From Spirirestis rafaelensis WJT71-NPBG6 (lineage in GTDB: Bacteria; Cyanobacteriota; Cyanobacteriia; Cyanobacteriales; Nostocaceae): DNA of 64,000 nucleotides. A program made the position numbers and the translations under genes. Of this stretch, positions 16,725-26,258 are shown one piece after another. The notes beneath the pieces are model-generated. The model was given only the letters and a program-made list of their open reading frames with translations, made no database searches and was not told the DNA's origin. Location of the stretch: assembly GCA_019359015.1 (NCBI GenBank), contig JAHHID010000005.1:62001-126000 (forward strand), in the 5' to 3' direction. Each line of letters starts with the position of its first letter. The first letter of the stretch is position 1.

Positions 16725-19616
16725 ATGCTTGAACTCTGGGGTGCCTTAATTATTTTAATTGCCTGCCCCCTCTTGGGGGCATTACCGCTAATTGACTGGA
16801 TTACCCAAGCGATGATTGGGCGGCAATTGGCACAGATGGGCACTGGTAATGTCAGTGTTTCAGCCGCATTTTATCACGGTGGGAGAGTAGTAGGAATTCT
16901 AGCGGTGTTGTCAGAAGCATTGAAGGGAATTGCTGCTGTCTTACTAGCGCGTGCTTTGTTTGGAGAGGGATCGGCTTGGGAATTGATTGCCCTGATTGCC
17001 TTAGTATTAGGACGATACTGGATAGGAAAAGGCGCAGGTACGACAAATGTTGTTTGGGGATTTGCGGTACACGATCCGCTGGTAGCTGGATTTGTGCTTT
17101 TTCTGGTAAGTATTACCTTTAGTGCTTTTCGCAACAGAGAATTGGGAAAATACGGGGTTTTGGTGTTGTTTCCTTTGCTTGTCACACTTTTGCACGCTCA
17201 GGATTTACCAAAAATTATGGCTGCTATCGCCTTAGCGCTGTTACTTGCCTGGATTTATAGACGACTTCCGGATGATTTGAATTTACCAACCAAAAAGGCG
17301 GAAAAAGAGTCCCAGGCAGCTTTAGAATTTTTTCGCGGTGAGACAAATATTGTTTCTTTAGATGACGATTTAGATGCTGCGTTATTCGGACAAAAAGCAG
17401 CTACTTTATCTCAAGTTAAGCGCTGGGGTTATCCAGTGCCAAAAGGGTGGGTACTTGCACCAGGAGACGACGCAGAAGCATTACTAGAAGTGATGTATCC
17501 TTCAGAATTATCGCCTCTGGTGGTGCGTTCCTCGGCGATTGGCGAAGACTCAGAACAAGCTTCTGCTGCGGGGCAATATGAAACAATCTTAAATGTTACC
17601 AACAAACAAGAGTTGCGAGAAGCGATCGCTCGGACTCAAGCTTCTTACAATGATGCATCAGCGATGCAATATCGACGCGATCGCGGTTCACAAGAAGCAG
17701 CAATGGCAGTGCTGGTTCAACAACAAGTCCAAAGTGTTTATTCAGGCGTAGCTTTCAGCCGCGATCCGATTACTCGCCAAGGAGAGGCGATCGTCATTGA
17801 AGCTTTACCAGGAAGCCCAACTCAAATAGTTTCCGGACGAGTCACCCCAGAACAATATCGCGCTTTTGTCGTCGAAACCGAAAATTTCAAGTTTGTTCAA
17901 TTAGAAGGCTCAGGACAAGTACCACAAGCTTTACTTAAACAAGTTGCCTACTTGTGCCGGCATTTAGAAGAACGTTTTCACGGCATTCCCCAAGATATCG
18001 AGTGGAGTTACGACGGTCAAACTCTTTGGATATTACAAGCACGACCTATCACCACTTTATTACCGATTTGGACTCGCAAAATCGCCGCCGAAGTAATTCC
18101 CGGACTAATTCGTCCCTTAACTTGGTCGATTAACCGTCCATTAACTTGCGGAGTTTGGGGAGAACTTTTTACAGTCGTTTTAGGCGATCGCGCTGAAGGA
18201 TTAGATTTTAAAGAAACTGCCACACTTCATTATTCAAGAGCTTATTTTAATGCATCCCTCTTAGGGCAGATATTCTTAAGGATGGGTTTACCACCGGAAA
18301 GTCTGGAATTCTTAACTAGGGGTTCCAAGATGAGTAAACCGCCTTTGGATTCTACCTTAAGAAATTTACCCGGATTGGCAAAGTTGCTCAGACGCGAATT
18401 AAATTTAGAAAAAGACTTTAAACGCGATTATCACAGACGTTTTGTGCCTGGTTTGTCGCAGTTGACGCAAGAATTTATCGATGACTTCGATCCGCCAAAG
18501 CTCTTAAATAGAATTGACTTTATCTTAGAATTGCTGCGCCTGGGGACTTATTACAGTATTTTAGCTCCTTTGAGTGTAGCGCTGCGCCAAGGCATTTTTC
18601 GGGTGAAAGATAACAAAATTGATAACAGCGTCACACCAGAAGTAGCAGCAATGCGATCGCTAAGTGCATTAGCCGCAGATGCGAAACAAGTATTACCTGA
18701 AGTCGAACCACAGCAGGTATTTGAGCAATTGGCGCCAACTCCCGAAGGGCAGAAAATTTTAGAAAAGTTCGACGAATTGCTTCAAGATTACGGCTATTTA
18801 AGTGAAGTTGGAACTGATATTGCCGTTCCTACTTGGAAAGAAGATCCCCAAGCGATAAAGCAGTTATTTGTGCAGTTGATGCAAAACAACCAACCGCTGA
18901 TAGAGAATTTAGAAGGAATTTATCGTCCGCAAAAACAAAAGAAAAAGCGAGGATTTGTACAACGGCGCGTGGATCTCAAAGGACGAGTCACTGAGGTATA
19001 CTCGCGCTTGTTAGGTGAGTTGCGTTGGTGTTTTTTGGCTTTAGAGAAGATTTGGTTAGAAGCCGGGTTGTTGAAGGAAAAAGGGGATATCTTTTTTCTG
19101 GAATTGAATGAAGTGCGGCAATTGATAGAAGATTGGGATGCTCGATTGATTAATCAGTTGCAAGAGTCAGTGTTAGTTAGGCGATCGCAACTTACAGAAG
19201 ACAGTCAATTAAATCAAGTACCTCTTTTAGTTTACGGCAATGCTCCCCCCGTGCCGCTAGCTCTTTCTAAGTTAACCTCCGATCAAATATTACAAGGTAT
19301 TCCCGCCAGTCACGGACAAGCCGAGGGAAGAGTAAAAGTATTGCGTAATTTACAAGATATACCGGAGATTGATCGGGATACGATATTGGTAGTGCCTTAT
19401 ACCGATTCTGGCTGGGCACCGCTATTAGTCAGAGCCGGCGGATTAATTGCCGAAGCTGGTGGAAGATTATCTCACGGCGCGATCATCGCTCGTGAATATG
19501 GTATACCAGCGGTCATGGATGTACGTGGTGCTACTTGGCTTTTACAAGATGGTCAGCGAGTCAGAATCGATGGCTATCGCGGCATTGTGGAATTATCTAA
19601 TGATTTAAGACCGTAG
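16725..19616 (+). CDS. Fusion of PlsY-like membrane domain with PEP-synthase-like domains
   Basis: This 963-residue fusion has three parts. Residues 1-190 are polytopic and resemble the glycerol-3-phosphate acyltransferase PlsY, with MGTGNVSVSAAFYHGGR matching the GTGN glycine motif and SEALKG the second motif. Residues about 210-450 resemble the PEP/pyruvate-binding ATP-grasp domain (GQKAATLSQVKRWGYPVPKG, then VVRSSAIGEDSEQASAAGQY, then IEWSYDG with ILQARPIT). After a long helical region, the end is a swivelling phosphohistidine domain with GGRLSHGAIIAREYGIPAV (His near residue 915). The C-terminal PEP/pyruvate barrel of true PEP synthase is absent. The reaction is unknown; a phosphoryl transfer linked to phospholipid or polyprenyl chemistry is speculation. 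Confidence 0.82.
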   Translation: MLELWGALIILIACPLLGALPLIDWITQAMIGRQLAQMGTGNVSVSAAFYHGGRVVGILAVLSEALKGIAAVLLARALFGEGSAWELIALIALVLGRYWIGKGAGTTNVVWGFAVHDPLVAGFVLFLVSITFSAFRNRELGKYGVLVLFPLLVTLLHAQDLPKIMAAIALALLLAWIYRRLPDDLNLPTKKAEKESQAALEFFRGETNIVSLDDDLDAALFGQKAATLSQVKRWGYPVPKGWVLAPGDDAEALLEVMYPSELSPLVVRSSAIGEDSEQASAAGQYETILNVTNKQELREAIARTQASYNDASAMQYRRDRGSQEAAMAVLVQQQVQSVYSGVAFSRDPITRQGEAIVIEALPGSPTQIVSGRVTPEQYRAFVVETENFKFVQLEGSGQVPQALLKQVAYLCRHLEERFHGIPQDIEWSYDGQTLWILQARPITTLLPIWTRKIAAEVIPGLIRPLTWSINRPLTCGVWGELFTVVLGDRAEGLDFKETATLHYSRAYFNASLLGQIFLRMGLPPESLEFLTRGSKMSKPPLDSTLRNLPGLAKLLRRELNLEKDFKRDYHRRFVPGLSQLTQEFIDDFDPPKLLNRIDFILELLRLGTYYSILAPLSVALRQGIFRVKDNKIDNSVTPEVAAMRSLSALAADAKQVLPEVEPQQVFEQLAPTPEGQKILEKFDELLQDYGYLSEVGTDIAVPTWKEDPQAIKQLFVQLMQNNQPLIENLEGIYRPQKQKKKRGFVQRRVDLKGRVTEVYSRLLGELRWCFLALEKIWLEAGLLKEKGDIFFLELNEVRQLIEDWDARLINQLQESVLVRRSQLTEDSQLNQVPLLVYGNAPPVPLALSKLTSDQILQGIPASHGQAEGRVKVLRNLQDIPEIDRDTILVVPYTDSGWAPLLVRAGGLIAEAGGRLSHGAIIAREYGIPAVMDVRGATWLLQDGQRVRIDGYRGIVELSNDLRP

Positions 19617-20017
19617 TAAGCGATCGTGTGCGCTTCCTCGTTCCTCGTTCCCAGTCTGAGACTGGGAACGACATCCAAGAGGCTCTGCCTCTTCGACTCA
19701 TATTACCTTTGACATCCTCCCACCGCGAAGAAAAGCCGTATGGCGGGGGTCTTTTGGGGGTGCTAGATGAATGCGAGGGCTGAGGGCTTGCTGCCTCCGA
19801 TGAGGGCGTAAATGCGAGGCAGAGCCTCAAACAAGACATTCACAGGCGCTTTGCCTGGGAACGAGTCCATAGGAGTCTATTACCCCCCTTGCCTTACCAG
19901 GGAAGAAGGACTGGGTGGTTAGGTCTGTATTATATGGAATTGAGAACTTATATATTTTTATCAACTACCAAGCTGCGAAAAATGCCTGTTAAAAAACTTA
20001 ATATATAAATTTGCTCC

Positions 20018-20097
20018 AGACCATTCATAAATAATTCTCTATATATATTGATTCAAAAGACCATTCATAAATAATTCTCTATATATATTGATTCAAA
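20018..20097. repeat. Perfect 40-bp tandem duplication upstream of cmpA
   Basis: Positions 20018-20057 and 20058-20097 are identical over 40 bases (unit begins AGACCATTCATAAATAATTC). It may be a regulatory duplication or recent slippage. Confidence 0.85.
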
Positions 20098-20197
20098 ACG
20101 AATAAATACAGCCTAAAAGCATTGACTCATAGTCTCAAAATAATAATTATCATAAATAAAAAGCTATATATTAAAATTTTCTACTGCATTTGCCGCT

Positions 20198-20223
20198 GAC
20201 CTATAAGTAAAAGCTTATAGGTC
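20198..20223. promoter_or_regulatory. Operator-like inverted repeat upstream of cmpA
   Basis: GACCTATAAG and CTTATAGGTC are perfect 10-bp arms with a 6-bp AT-rich spacer, 282 bp before the cmpA ATG. Bicarbonate transporter operons are controlled by the LysR-type CmpR, so this is a candidate control site. It does not fit the simple T-N11-A LysR spacing, so the link is only positional. Confidence 0.4.
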
Positions 20224-20504
20224 TAATATAATATTTTTTTAATAATTGCAGTTTAAAAGATATCAATTTGCCATTAAAACCTGTAAACTGATTTCAACAA
20301 GGTTAGCGATCCCCAAACAGCAATAAATAAATTAACCACAGTTTTTCTTTAAGCAGTCGAACGAGTCTTTTCTACTGGAAAGGCGCATATCTGCTTATGA
20401 GTTATAGCTGAAAATTGCCATTAAAAAGGTAAGAAACATCTCTTGTTTCTCTACTAAATTTGTCGTACTTAAAAACAATAAAGTTCCCACTCAAGGAGAT
20501 ATAT

Positions 20505-21872
20505 ATGACAGAATTTTTTAATCAATTTTCTCGCCGTAAATTTATATTAACAGCGGGAGCCTCTGCGGGTGCTGTGTTCCTCAAAGGCTGTTTGGGAAAT
20601 CCCCCGGCAAGCATTACAGGTAATAGCATAAACGCCCAGGCAGCGGCTCAACCTGTTGCTAATTTAGCTCCAGAACAAAGACCAGAAACGACTACAGTAA
20701 AGTTAGGATATATCCCGATTGTCGAAGCGGCTCCTTTAATTATTGCCAAAGAAAAAGGCTTTTTTGCGAAGTATGGCATGACCAATGTTGACCTTTCCAA
20801 ACAAGCTTCTTGGGGTTCAGCGCGGGACAATATAGAAATTGGTTCTGCTGGTGGTGGGATTGATGGTGGACAATGGCAAATGCCAATGCCGCATTTAATT
20901 AGCGAAGGTTTAATTACCAAAGGCAATCAAAAAATTCCCATGTATGTGCTGTGTCAATTGATTACACATGGAAATGGAATTGCGATCGCCAACAAGCACC
21001 TAGGCAAGGGTGTTAGTTTACAACTTGCCGGCGCTAAGTCTTTATTTACACAACTCAAATCCTCAACACCCTTTACCGCTGCATTCACCTTTCCCCATGT
21101 CAACCAAGATTTGTGGATTCGTTACTGGTTAGCTGCCGGCGGTTTAGATCCGGATGCAGATGTCAAATTGCTGACAGTGCCGGCAGCGCAAACTGTCGCC
21201 AACATGAAGACTGGAACGATGGATGCTTTTAGTACCGGCGATCCTTGGCCCAATCGTCTTGTTAAAGACAAAATTGGCTACATGGCAGCATTAACCGCAG
21301 AGATTTGGAAGAATCACCCTGAAGAATACTTTGCTATGAAAGGTGAGTGGGTTGACAAAAATCCCAAGGCAACCAAAGCAATTTTAAAAGGAATTATGGC
21401 GGCTCAACAGTGGTTAGATAACTTTGATAACCGGAAAGAAGCAGCGCAAATTCTCGCTGCCAGAAATTATTTTAATATTCCTGCGGAAGTTTTGATAGAA
21501 CCATTTCAAGGTAAGTATGACATGGGTGATGGTCGCAAAATTGATGATAAATCAATGGCGGCTTATTACTGGAAAGATGGAAAAGGTAATGTTTCTTATC
21601 CCTACAAGAGTCATGATTTGTGGTTCATAGTTGAAAATGTTCGCTGGGGATTTTTGCCGAAAGAATATTTGACTAATGCTAAAGCATTAATCGATAAAGT
21701 TAACCGGGAAGATATTTGGAAAGAAGCTGCGAAAGAAGCTGGAATTGCCGCTGCTGATATTCCTACAAGTACTTCGCGTGGGGTAGAAGAATTTTTTGAT
21801 GGGATTAAGTTTGACCCTGAGAAGCCAGAAGAATATCTCAGAAGTTTGAAGATTAAGAAGGTTAGTGTTTAG
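20505..21872 (+). CDS. cmpA: Bicarbonate ABC transporter, substrate-binding lipoprotein CmpA
   Basis: This is the periplasmic bicarbonate-binding protein of the high-affinity BCT1 importer used in the carbon-concentrating mechanism. The start is the ATG of [13 protein letters not shown] because AAGGAG lies seven bases upstream; the frame is open 45 bases earlier. It has a twin-arginine signal ([10 protein letters not shown]) and lipobox (FLKGC). It is chosen over the nitrate homolog NrtA because of [37 protein letters not shown] and [14 protein letters not shown], which match CmpA as I remember it. The C-terminus ends in the CmpA-like [10 protein letters not shown]. It is the first gene of cmpABCD. 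Confidence 0.92.
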   Translation: MTEFFNQFSRRKFILTAGASAGAVFLKGCLGNPPASITGNSINAQAAAQPVANLAPEQRPETTTVKLGYIPIVEAAPLIIAKEKGFFAKYGMTNVDLSKQASWGSARDNIEIGSAGGGIDGGQWQMPMPHLISEGLITKGNQKIPMYVLCQLITHGNGIAIANKHLGKGVSLQLAGAKSLFTQLKSSTPFTAAFTFPHVNQDLWIRYWLAAGGLDPDADVKLLTVPAAQTVANMKTGTMDAFSTGDPWPNRLVKDKIGYMAALTAEIWKNHPEEYFAMKGEWVDKNPKATKAILKGIMAAQQWLDNFDNRKEAAQILAARNYFNIPAEVLIEPFQGKYDMGDGRKIDDKSMAAYYWKDGKGNVSYPYKSHDLWFIVENVRWGFLPKEYLTNAKALIDKVNREDIWKEAAKEAGIAAADIPTSTSRGVEEFFDGIKFDPEKPEEYLRSLKIKKVSV

Positions 21873-21925
21873 AAATTAAGAAGTACTTCAGTGCTTACTA
21901 CGAAATTAAGAGGAGAATACAGACA

Positions 21926-22765
21926 ATGACAATAGCTCAAAAACGTCCTGCTGGCGCTAGGTTAGATAATAGCTTTATATCTCGTTTGAAAAAACAAATT
22001 CCTAACCTGATACCTCCCGCGACTGCGATCGCTATTTTTTTAATTCTCTGGCAACTATTTGCTTTCATTCCTGGCGCAACTCTACCGGGACCAATACAGG
22101 TTGTACAAGATACTCGGATATTGATTTTTTGGCCCTTTTATGACAACGGTGGGATAGATAAGGGCTTGTTTTGGCAGATTTTAGCTAGTCTCAAAAGAGT
22201 TGCGATCAGCTATACTTTAGCGGCAATTGTCGGTATTGGCTTGGGCGTTTTGATTGGTGTTAATCAAACAATGTCCAAAGCTTTAGATCCTCTGTTTCAG
22301 CTACTGCGGACTGTACCACCTTTGGCTTGGGTGCCGATTTCCTTAGCAGCTTTGCGACAAAACGAACCCGCTGCTTTATTCGTAATTTTCATCACCGCAA
22401 TTTGGCCCATTTTAATTAACACTGCTGTCGGTGTAACTCAAATTCCCCAAGATTACAATAACGTCGCCAAAGTTCTGCAACTTAGCCGCAAAGAATATTT
22501 CACGAATATTCTAATTCCGTCGGCTTTACCTTACATTTTCACCGGATTGAGAATTGCGATCGGTTTGGCTTGGTTGGCGATTATTGCCGCAGAAATTGTG
22601 ATGTCCGGTATTGTCGGAATTGGCTTTTTTATCTGGGATGCTTATCAAAATAACAACGTCAGTGAAGTTATTTTGGCTCTAGTTTACATCGGTGTTGTCG
22701 GTCTGCTGCTAGATAAACTCATGGGCTGGGTTCAAAACAAGATTTTACCAGCAGAACAGAAGTAA
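21926..22765 (+). CDS. cmpB: Bicarbonate ABC transporter, permease CmpB
   Basis: This is the membrane permease of the BCT1 importer, 279 residues with about six membrane spans. The binding-protein-dependent permease EAA-like loop appears as AKVLQLSRKEYFTNILIPSALPYIFTGLR near residue 185. A short soluble N-terminus precedes the first span (ATAIAIFLILWQLFAFIPG). AGAGGAGA lies upstream of the ATG. It lies 53 bp after cmpA, separated by a short hairpin repeat (AAGTACTTCAGTGCTTACTACG). Confidence 0.92.
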   Translation: MTIAQKRPAGARLDNSFISRLKKQIPNLIPPATAIAIFLILWQLFAFIPGATLPGPIQVVQDTRILIFWPFYDNGGIDKGLFWQILASLKRVAISYTLAAIVGIGLGVLIGVNQTMSKALDPLFQLLRTVPPLAWVPISLAALRQNEPAALFVIFITAIWPILINTAVGVTQIPQDYNNVAKVLQLSRKEYFTNILIPSALPYIFTGLRIAIGLAWLAIIAAEIVMSGIVGIGFFIWDAYQNNNVSEVILALVYIGVVGLLLDKLMGWVQNKILPAEQK

Positions 22766-22933
22766 GTAATGGTTAGTGGATAGTTGATAGTCGATAGTGG
22801 GAGCGTGGTTAGTCGATAGTCGATAACTGTTGGCTGTTAACCACCAAGCACTAACAAACAACCAACAACCATCAACTACCAACCATCAACTATCAACTAA
22901 CAACTAACAACTAACAACCAACCACAAATTGCT
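22766..22933. repeat. Tandem heptamer-type repeats between cmpB and cmpC
   Basis: The spacer is filled with degenerate tandem units (TAGTCGATAG, then AACTAACAACTAACAACTAA and similar), the long tandemly repeated repetitive type seen in heterocystous cyanobacteria. It does not interrupt the operon coding frames. Confidence 0.75.
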
Positions 22934-24937
22934 ATGTCTATCTTTGTTGCTGTTGACCAAATTGATAAAGTTTTTGAATTAACCGGCGGTGGTAAATATA
23001 TCGCCCTCAAAGGTATTAATCTGGAGATTAAAAAAGGAGAATTCGTTTCTCTGATTGGTCACTCCGGTTGCGGAAAATCGACTTTGTTAAATATGATTGC
23101 CGGCCTGGATTTGCCAACTGAAGGTGTTGTGACTTTGGAAGGACAAAGAATCACTCAACCAGGTCCAGATAAAATGGTGGTGTTTCAAAATTATTCGCTG
23201 TTACCTTGGCGAACGGTGAGAGAAAATATTACTCTTGCTGTAGATTCGGTGATGAAGGGTTTACCCGCAGGTGAACGCAAAGCAATTGTCGAAAAACATA
23301 TTGATATGGTGGGGTTGCGTCCCCACGCAGATAAACAACCAGGGATGTTATCAGGTGGACAAAAGCAACGGGTAGCGATCGCTCGCGCTTTGGCAATTCG
23401 TCCTAAGTTATTATTGCTAGATGAGCCATTTGGTGCATTGGATGCACTCACACGCGGCAATTTGCAAGAACAACTAATGCAAATCTGTCAAGAAAATGAA
23501 GTAACCGCAGTCATGGTGACACACGATGTCGATGAAGCGGTGCTGTTATCTGACAGAATTGTGATGTTGACCAATGGACCCGAATCGAAAATTGGTGACA
23601 TTTTAGAAGTCGATATTCCCAGACCCCGCAAGCGCATGGAAGTAGTAGAACATCCTAGCTATTACAGCTTGCGAAGTGAGATGATTTACTTCCTGAACCA
23701 GCAAAAACGCATCAAGAAAATTAGAGCGCGCAAAACTGCGGCGATCGCTCGTCATGGCTTAGAAAAAGTTAACTTAGAAATTGGCTTTTTACCCCTTACC
23801 GCTTGCGCTCCTTTAGCGATCGCTAAAGAAAAAGGCTTCTTTGCCAAACATGGTTTAGATGAAGTTAGCCTCGTGCGGGAAAGCAGCTGGCGTGGTATCG
23901 TTGATGGCATGACGGGCGGTTATTTAGATGCCGCGCAAATGCCCTCAGGAATGCCGATGTGGTTGACGTTGGGAGGACATAACAACCAACCTTTGCCCAT
24001 CGTTACTGCCCTCACCATGACTCGCAACGGTAACGCTATCACCCTAGCGAGACACTTCTATGAAGAAGGTGTGCAAAGCTTGTCAGACTTCAAAAATTAC
24101 CTGCTTCGCACCCGCGACTTGCGCCACACAATGGGCGTAGTGCATCCCGCATCCATGCATAATTTGCTACTGCGCTACTGGCTAGCTGCGGGGGGAATTG
24201 ACCCGGATTTAGACGTAGATATGAAGACTATCCCTCCAGCACAGATGGTTGCAGACTTGAAAGCAGGTAGTATAGATGGTTACTGCGTGGGTGAACCTTG
24301 GAACTACCGCGCTGCGGTGGAAGAAGTTGGCTTTACGATCGCTACCGATTTAGAAGTTTGGTGGGGACATCCTGGTAAAGTTCTCGGTGTGCGCGAAGAT
24401 TGGGCAGAAACTTACCCTAACACCCATATAGCGTTAACCAAAGCTTTGTTAGAAGCTTGTTATTATTGTGCAATTCCGGAAAATGCCCTAGAGATTCGGC
24501 AAATTTTAGCACGGCGGGAGTACGTCAGCAACGATATTGAGTACATCCAAATCGAAGATCCCAACAACGCTGCCTGTAGCTTAGATTATCCGCTGCGCGA
24601 TTATGCCCATCATCAATTTTACTCTGATTCTGCCATCAATCGCCCCAGTCGCACCGAGCAAATTTGGATCATGAGTCAATTAGCACGTTGGGGTGATACT
24701 CCCTTCCCTAGAAACTGGGTGGAAGTTGTCGAAAGAGTCTGTCGAGTTCGCGTCTTTAGCACCGCAGCTCGCGAGTTAGGTTTAGATATTAGCTACACCC
24801 GTCAACCGATTGAATTGTTCGATGGAACTGTGTTTAATGCTGACGATCCGATCGCTTATCTCAACAGCTTGCAGATTAAACGTGATGTTTCTGTGGCAGA
24901 GGTGATTCTTGATACACCGACGAGGAGAGTAGCGTGA
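22934..24937 (+). CDS. cmpC: Bicarbonate ABC transporter, ATPase/solute-binding fusion CmpC
   Basis: This 667-residue fusion is characteristic of the Cmp/Nrt transporters. Residues 1-260 are an ABC ATPase: Walker A GHSGCGKSTLL, Q-loop FQNYSLLPW, signature LSGGQKQRVAIARAL, Walker B LLLLDEPFGALD and switch His in VTHDVDEA. Residues about 280-655 are homologous to CmpA ([47 protein letters not shown]) and probably sense cytoplasmic substrate to regulate transport, as proposed for NrtC. Domain order and length are normal. Confidence 0.92.
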   Translation: MSIFVAVDQIDKVFELTGGGKYIALKGINLEIKKGEFVSLIGHSGCGKSTLLNMIAGLDLPTEGVVTLEGQRITQPGPDKMVVFQNYSLLPWRTVRENITLAVDSVMKGLPAGERKAIVEKHIDMVGLRPHADKQPGMLSGGQKQRVAIARALAIRPKLLLLDEPFGALDALTRGNLQEQLMQICQENEVTAVMVTHDVDEAVLLSDRIVMLTNGPESKIGDILEVDIPRPRKRMEVVEHPSYYSLRSEMIYFLNQQKRIKKIRARKTAAIARHGLEKVNLEIGFLPLTACAPLAIAKEKGFFAKHGLDEVSLVRESSWRGIVDGMTGGYLDAAQMPSGMPMWLTLGGHNNQPLPIVTALTMTRNGNAITLARHFYEEGVQSLSDFKNYLLRTRDLRHTMGVVHPASMHNLLLRYWLAAGGIDPDLDVDMKTIPPAQMVADLKAGSIDGYCVGEPWNYRAAVEEVGFTIATDLEVWWGHPGKVLGVREDWAETYPNTHIALTKALLEACYYCAIPENALEIRQILARREYVSNDIEYIQIEDPNNAACSLDYPLRDYAHHQFYSDSAINRPSRTEQIWIMSQLARWGDTPFPRNWVEVVERVCRVRVFSTAARELGLDISYTRQPIELFDGTVFNADDPIAYLNSLQIKRDVSVAEVILDTPTRRVA

Positions 24938-24959
24938 GTAATGTAGCAGGAGTTTCACC

Positions 24960-25085
24960 CCCTAACCACTCGTTCCCTGGCTCTGACAGGGAATGCGCTA
25001 CTAGGAGGCTCTGCCTCCGCTACCGAGAGTAGAGGCAGAGCCTCTCGCGATGCATTCCCAGCCTGAGGCTGGGAACGAGTTCAAT
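24960..25085. repeat. Composite inverted repeat between cmpC and cmpD
   Basis: Nested palindromes occur here: an outer TTCCCTGG-type arm pairs with CTGGGAA about 100 bp later, and an inner GAGGCTCTGCCTC is followed by GAGGCAGAGCCTC. The same elements occur near 19.65-19.86 kb. It looks like a mobile MITE-like or REP-like unit inserted within the operon. Confidence 0.7.
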
Positions 25086-25151
25086 GAGCCTTTTATCCTT
25101 AACGATGACCTTCTGAACCTCAACGATGACCTTTTTAACTTTTAAAACGCT

Positions 25152-26009
25152 ATGCAAAACCGCACTTTAAGAACAACTAACCTCGGACAACCATTAAATA
25201 CCCAAATTAACAACCTCAGCAAACCTTTTCTAGAAATTAAGGATGTTTCCAAAGTCTATCCGACAAAGAAAGGACCCTTCACCGTACTCGATGGTGTTAA
25301 CCTGAACGTAGGACAGGGTGAGTTTATTTGCGTCATCGGTCACTCTGGCTGTGGCAAATCGACGCTGTTAAATATGGTATCCGGTTTTAACTTTCCCACT
25401 TCCGGACAAGTGCTGCTAGAAGGACAACCAATCACCAAACCGGGTCCCGATCGCATGGTTGTCTTCCAAAATTATGCCTTGTTACCTTGGCGGACTGCTT
25501 TTGAAAATATTTATCTAGCTGTTAACGCTGTTTCTCCCAACAAACCCGAAGCGGAAAAAAGAGCGATCGTCCGCGATCATTTAGCGATGGTGGGACTAGC
25601 TGACGCGATGGACAAAAAGCCACCGCAAATGTCTGGGGGGATGAGACAGCGGGTTTCTATCGCTCGTGCTTTGGCAATTCGTCCGAAAGTCTTAATTTTA
25701 GATGAACCTTTTGGTGCGTTAGATGCTATCACCAAAGAAGAATTACAAGAAGAATTGCTGAAAATCTGGGGTGATAACCGCTGTACAGTGTTGATGATTA
25801 CCCATGATATCGATGAAGCGCTCTTTTTAGCTGACAAATTGGTGATGATGACCAATGGACCTCATGCGAAGATTGGCGAAGTGATGTCAATTCCATTTTC
25901 GCGTCCACGCGATCGCTCTCGCATTATGGAAGATCCACAATATTATCAACTGCGTAACTATGCTTTAGACTTTCTCTTTAACCGCTTTGCCCATGATGAT
26001 GTAGGTTAG
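25152..26009 (+). CDS. cmpD: Bicarbonate ABC transporter, ATPase CmpD
   Basis: This is the second ATPase of the BCT1 importer, 285 residues with no fused domain. Motifs are Walker A GHSGCGKSTLL, Q-loop FQNYALLPW, signature MSGGMRQRVSIARAL, Walker B LILDEPFGALD and switch His in ITHDIDEA. It pairs with CmpC to drive uptake. It is the last gene of the operon; a terminator follows 40 bp after the stop. Confidence 0.92.
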   Translation: MQNRTLRTTNLGQPLNTQINNLSKPFLEIKDVSKVYPTKKGPFTVLDGVNLNVGQGEFICVIGHSGCGKSTLLNMVSGFNFPTSGQVLLEGQPITKPGPDRMVVFQNYALLPWRTAFENIYLAVNAVSPNKPEAEKRAIVRDHLAMVGLADAMDKKPPQMSGGMRQRVSIARALAIRPKVLILDEPFGALDAITKEELQEELLKIWGDNRCTVLMITHDIDEALFLADKLVMMTNGPHAKIGEVMSIPFSRPRDRSRIMEDPQYYQLRNYALDFLFNRFAHDDVG

Positions 26010-26049
26010 CATCTTTCCCTCAACAACGCACGTTAGTACTCTTGTTAAA

Positions 26050-26096
26050 GGTAAAAGTAAAAGGCAAGATTTTGTGCTTTTACTTTTGCCTTTTTT
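26050..26096 (+). terminator. Rho-independent terminator of the cmp operon
   Basis: GGTAAAAGTAAAAG pairs with CTTTTACTTTTGCC (14 bp, one wobble pair) around a 13-base loop and is followed by six T. Confidence 0.88.
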
Positions 26097-26258
26097 CTTT
26101 TGTAGTTAGGACTTCAGTCCTCCTTCCTCGCGTCTGTACGTGGTTGGTTGTCTCCCCCCCTCCTCCCATCTCCCGATAATCTTTTTTCTCTACGTACCAG
26201 CATTTTGATAAGTTAGTACATAAGTTGAAAATAATTACGTTGCAAAAAAGGGGTTACG

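Larger units (their letters stand above)
19617..20504. repeat. Long intergenic region with dispersed palindromes, a 40-bp tandem duplication and an operator-like palindrome
   Basis: This gap of 888 bp lies before cmpA. Its first 270 bases carry the GC-rich palindromic family: a 12-bp perfect hairpin CGTTCCCAGTCT/AGACTGGGAACG at 19646-19670, then GAGGCTCTGCCTC and its complement. The rest is AT-rich, with a perfect 40-bp tandem duplication at 20018-20097 and a 10-bp inverted repeat at 20198-20223. The cmp promoter should lie in the last 300 bases. Confidence 0.7.

Noticed and set aside
19700-19860. Remnant of an IS200/IS605-type element end
   Set aside because: A CATCCTCCCACCGCG stretch recalls such ends, but no transposase remnant or second end was found and the region is better described as dispersed palindromes.
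20505-26009. Nitrate/nitrite transporter nrtABCD
   Set aside because: The gene order is the same, but the binding protein carries CmpA-type blocks ([31 protein letters not shown]) and no nitrate assimilation gene is adjacent, so cmpABCD is preferred.
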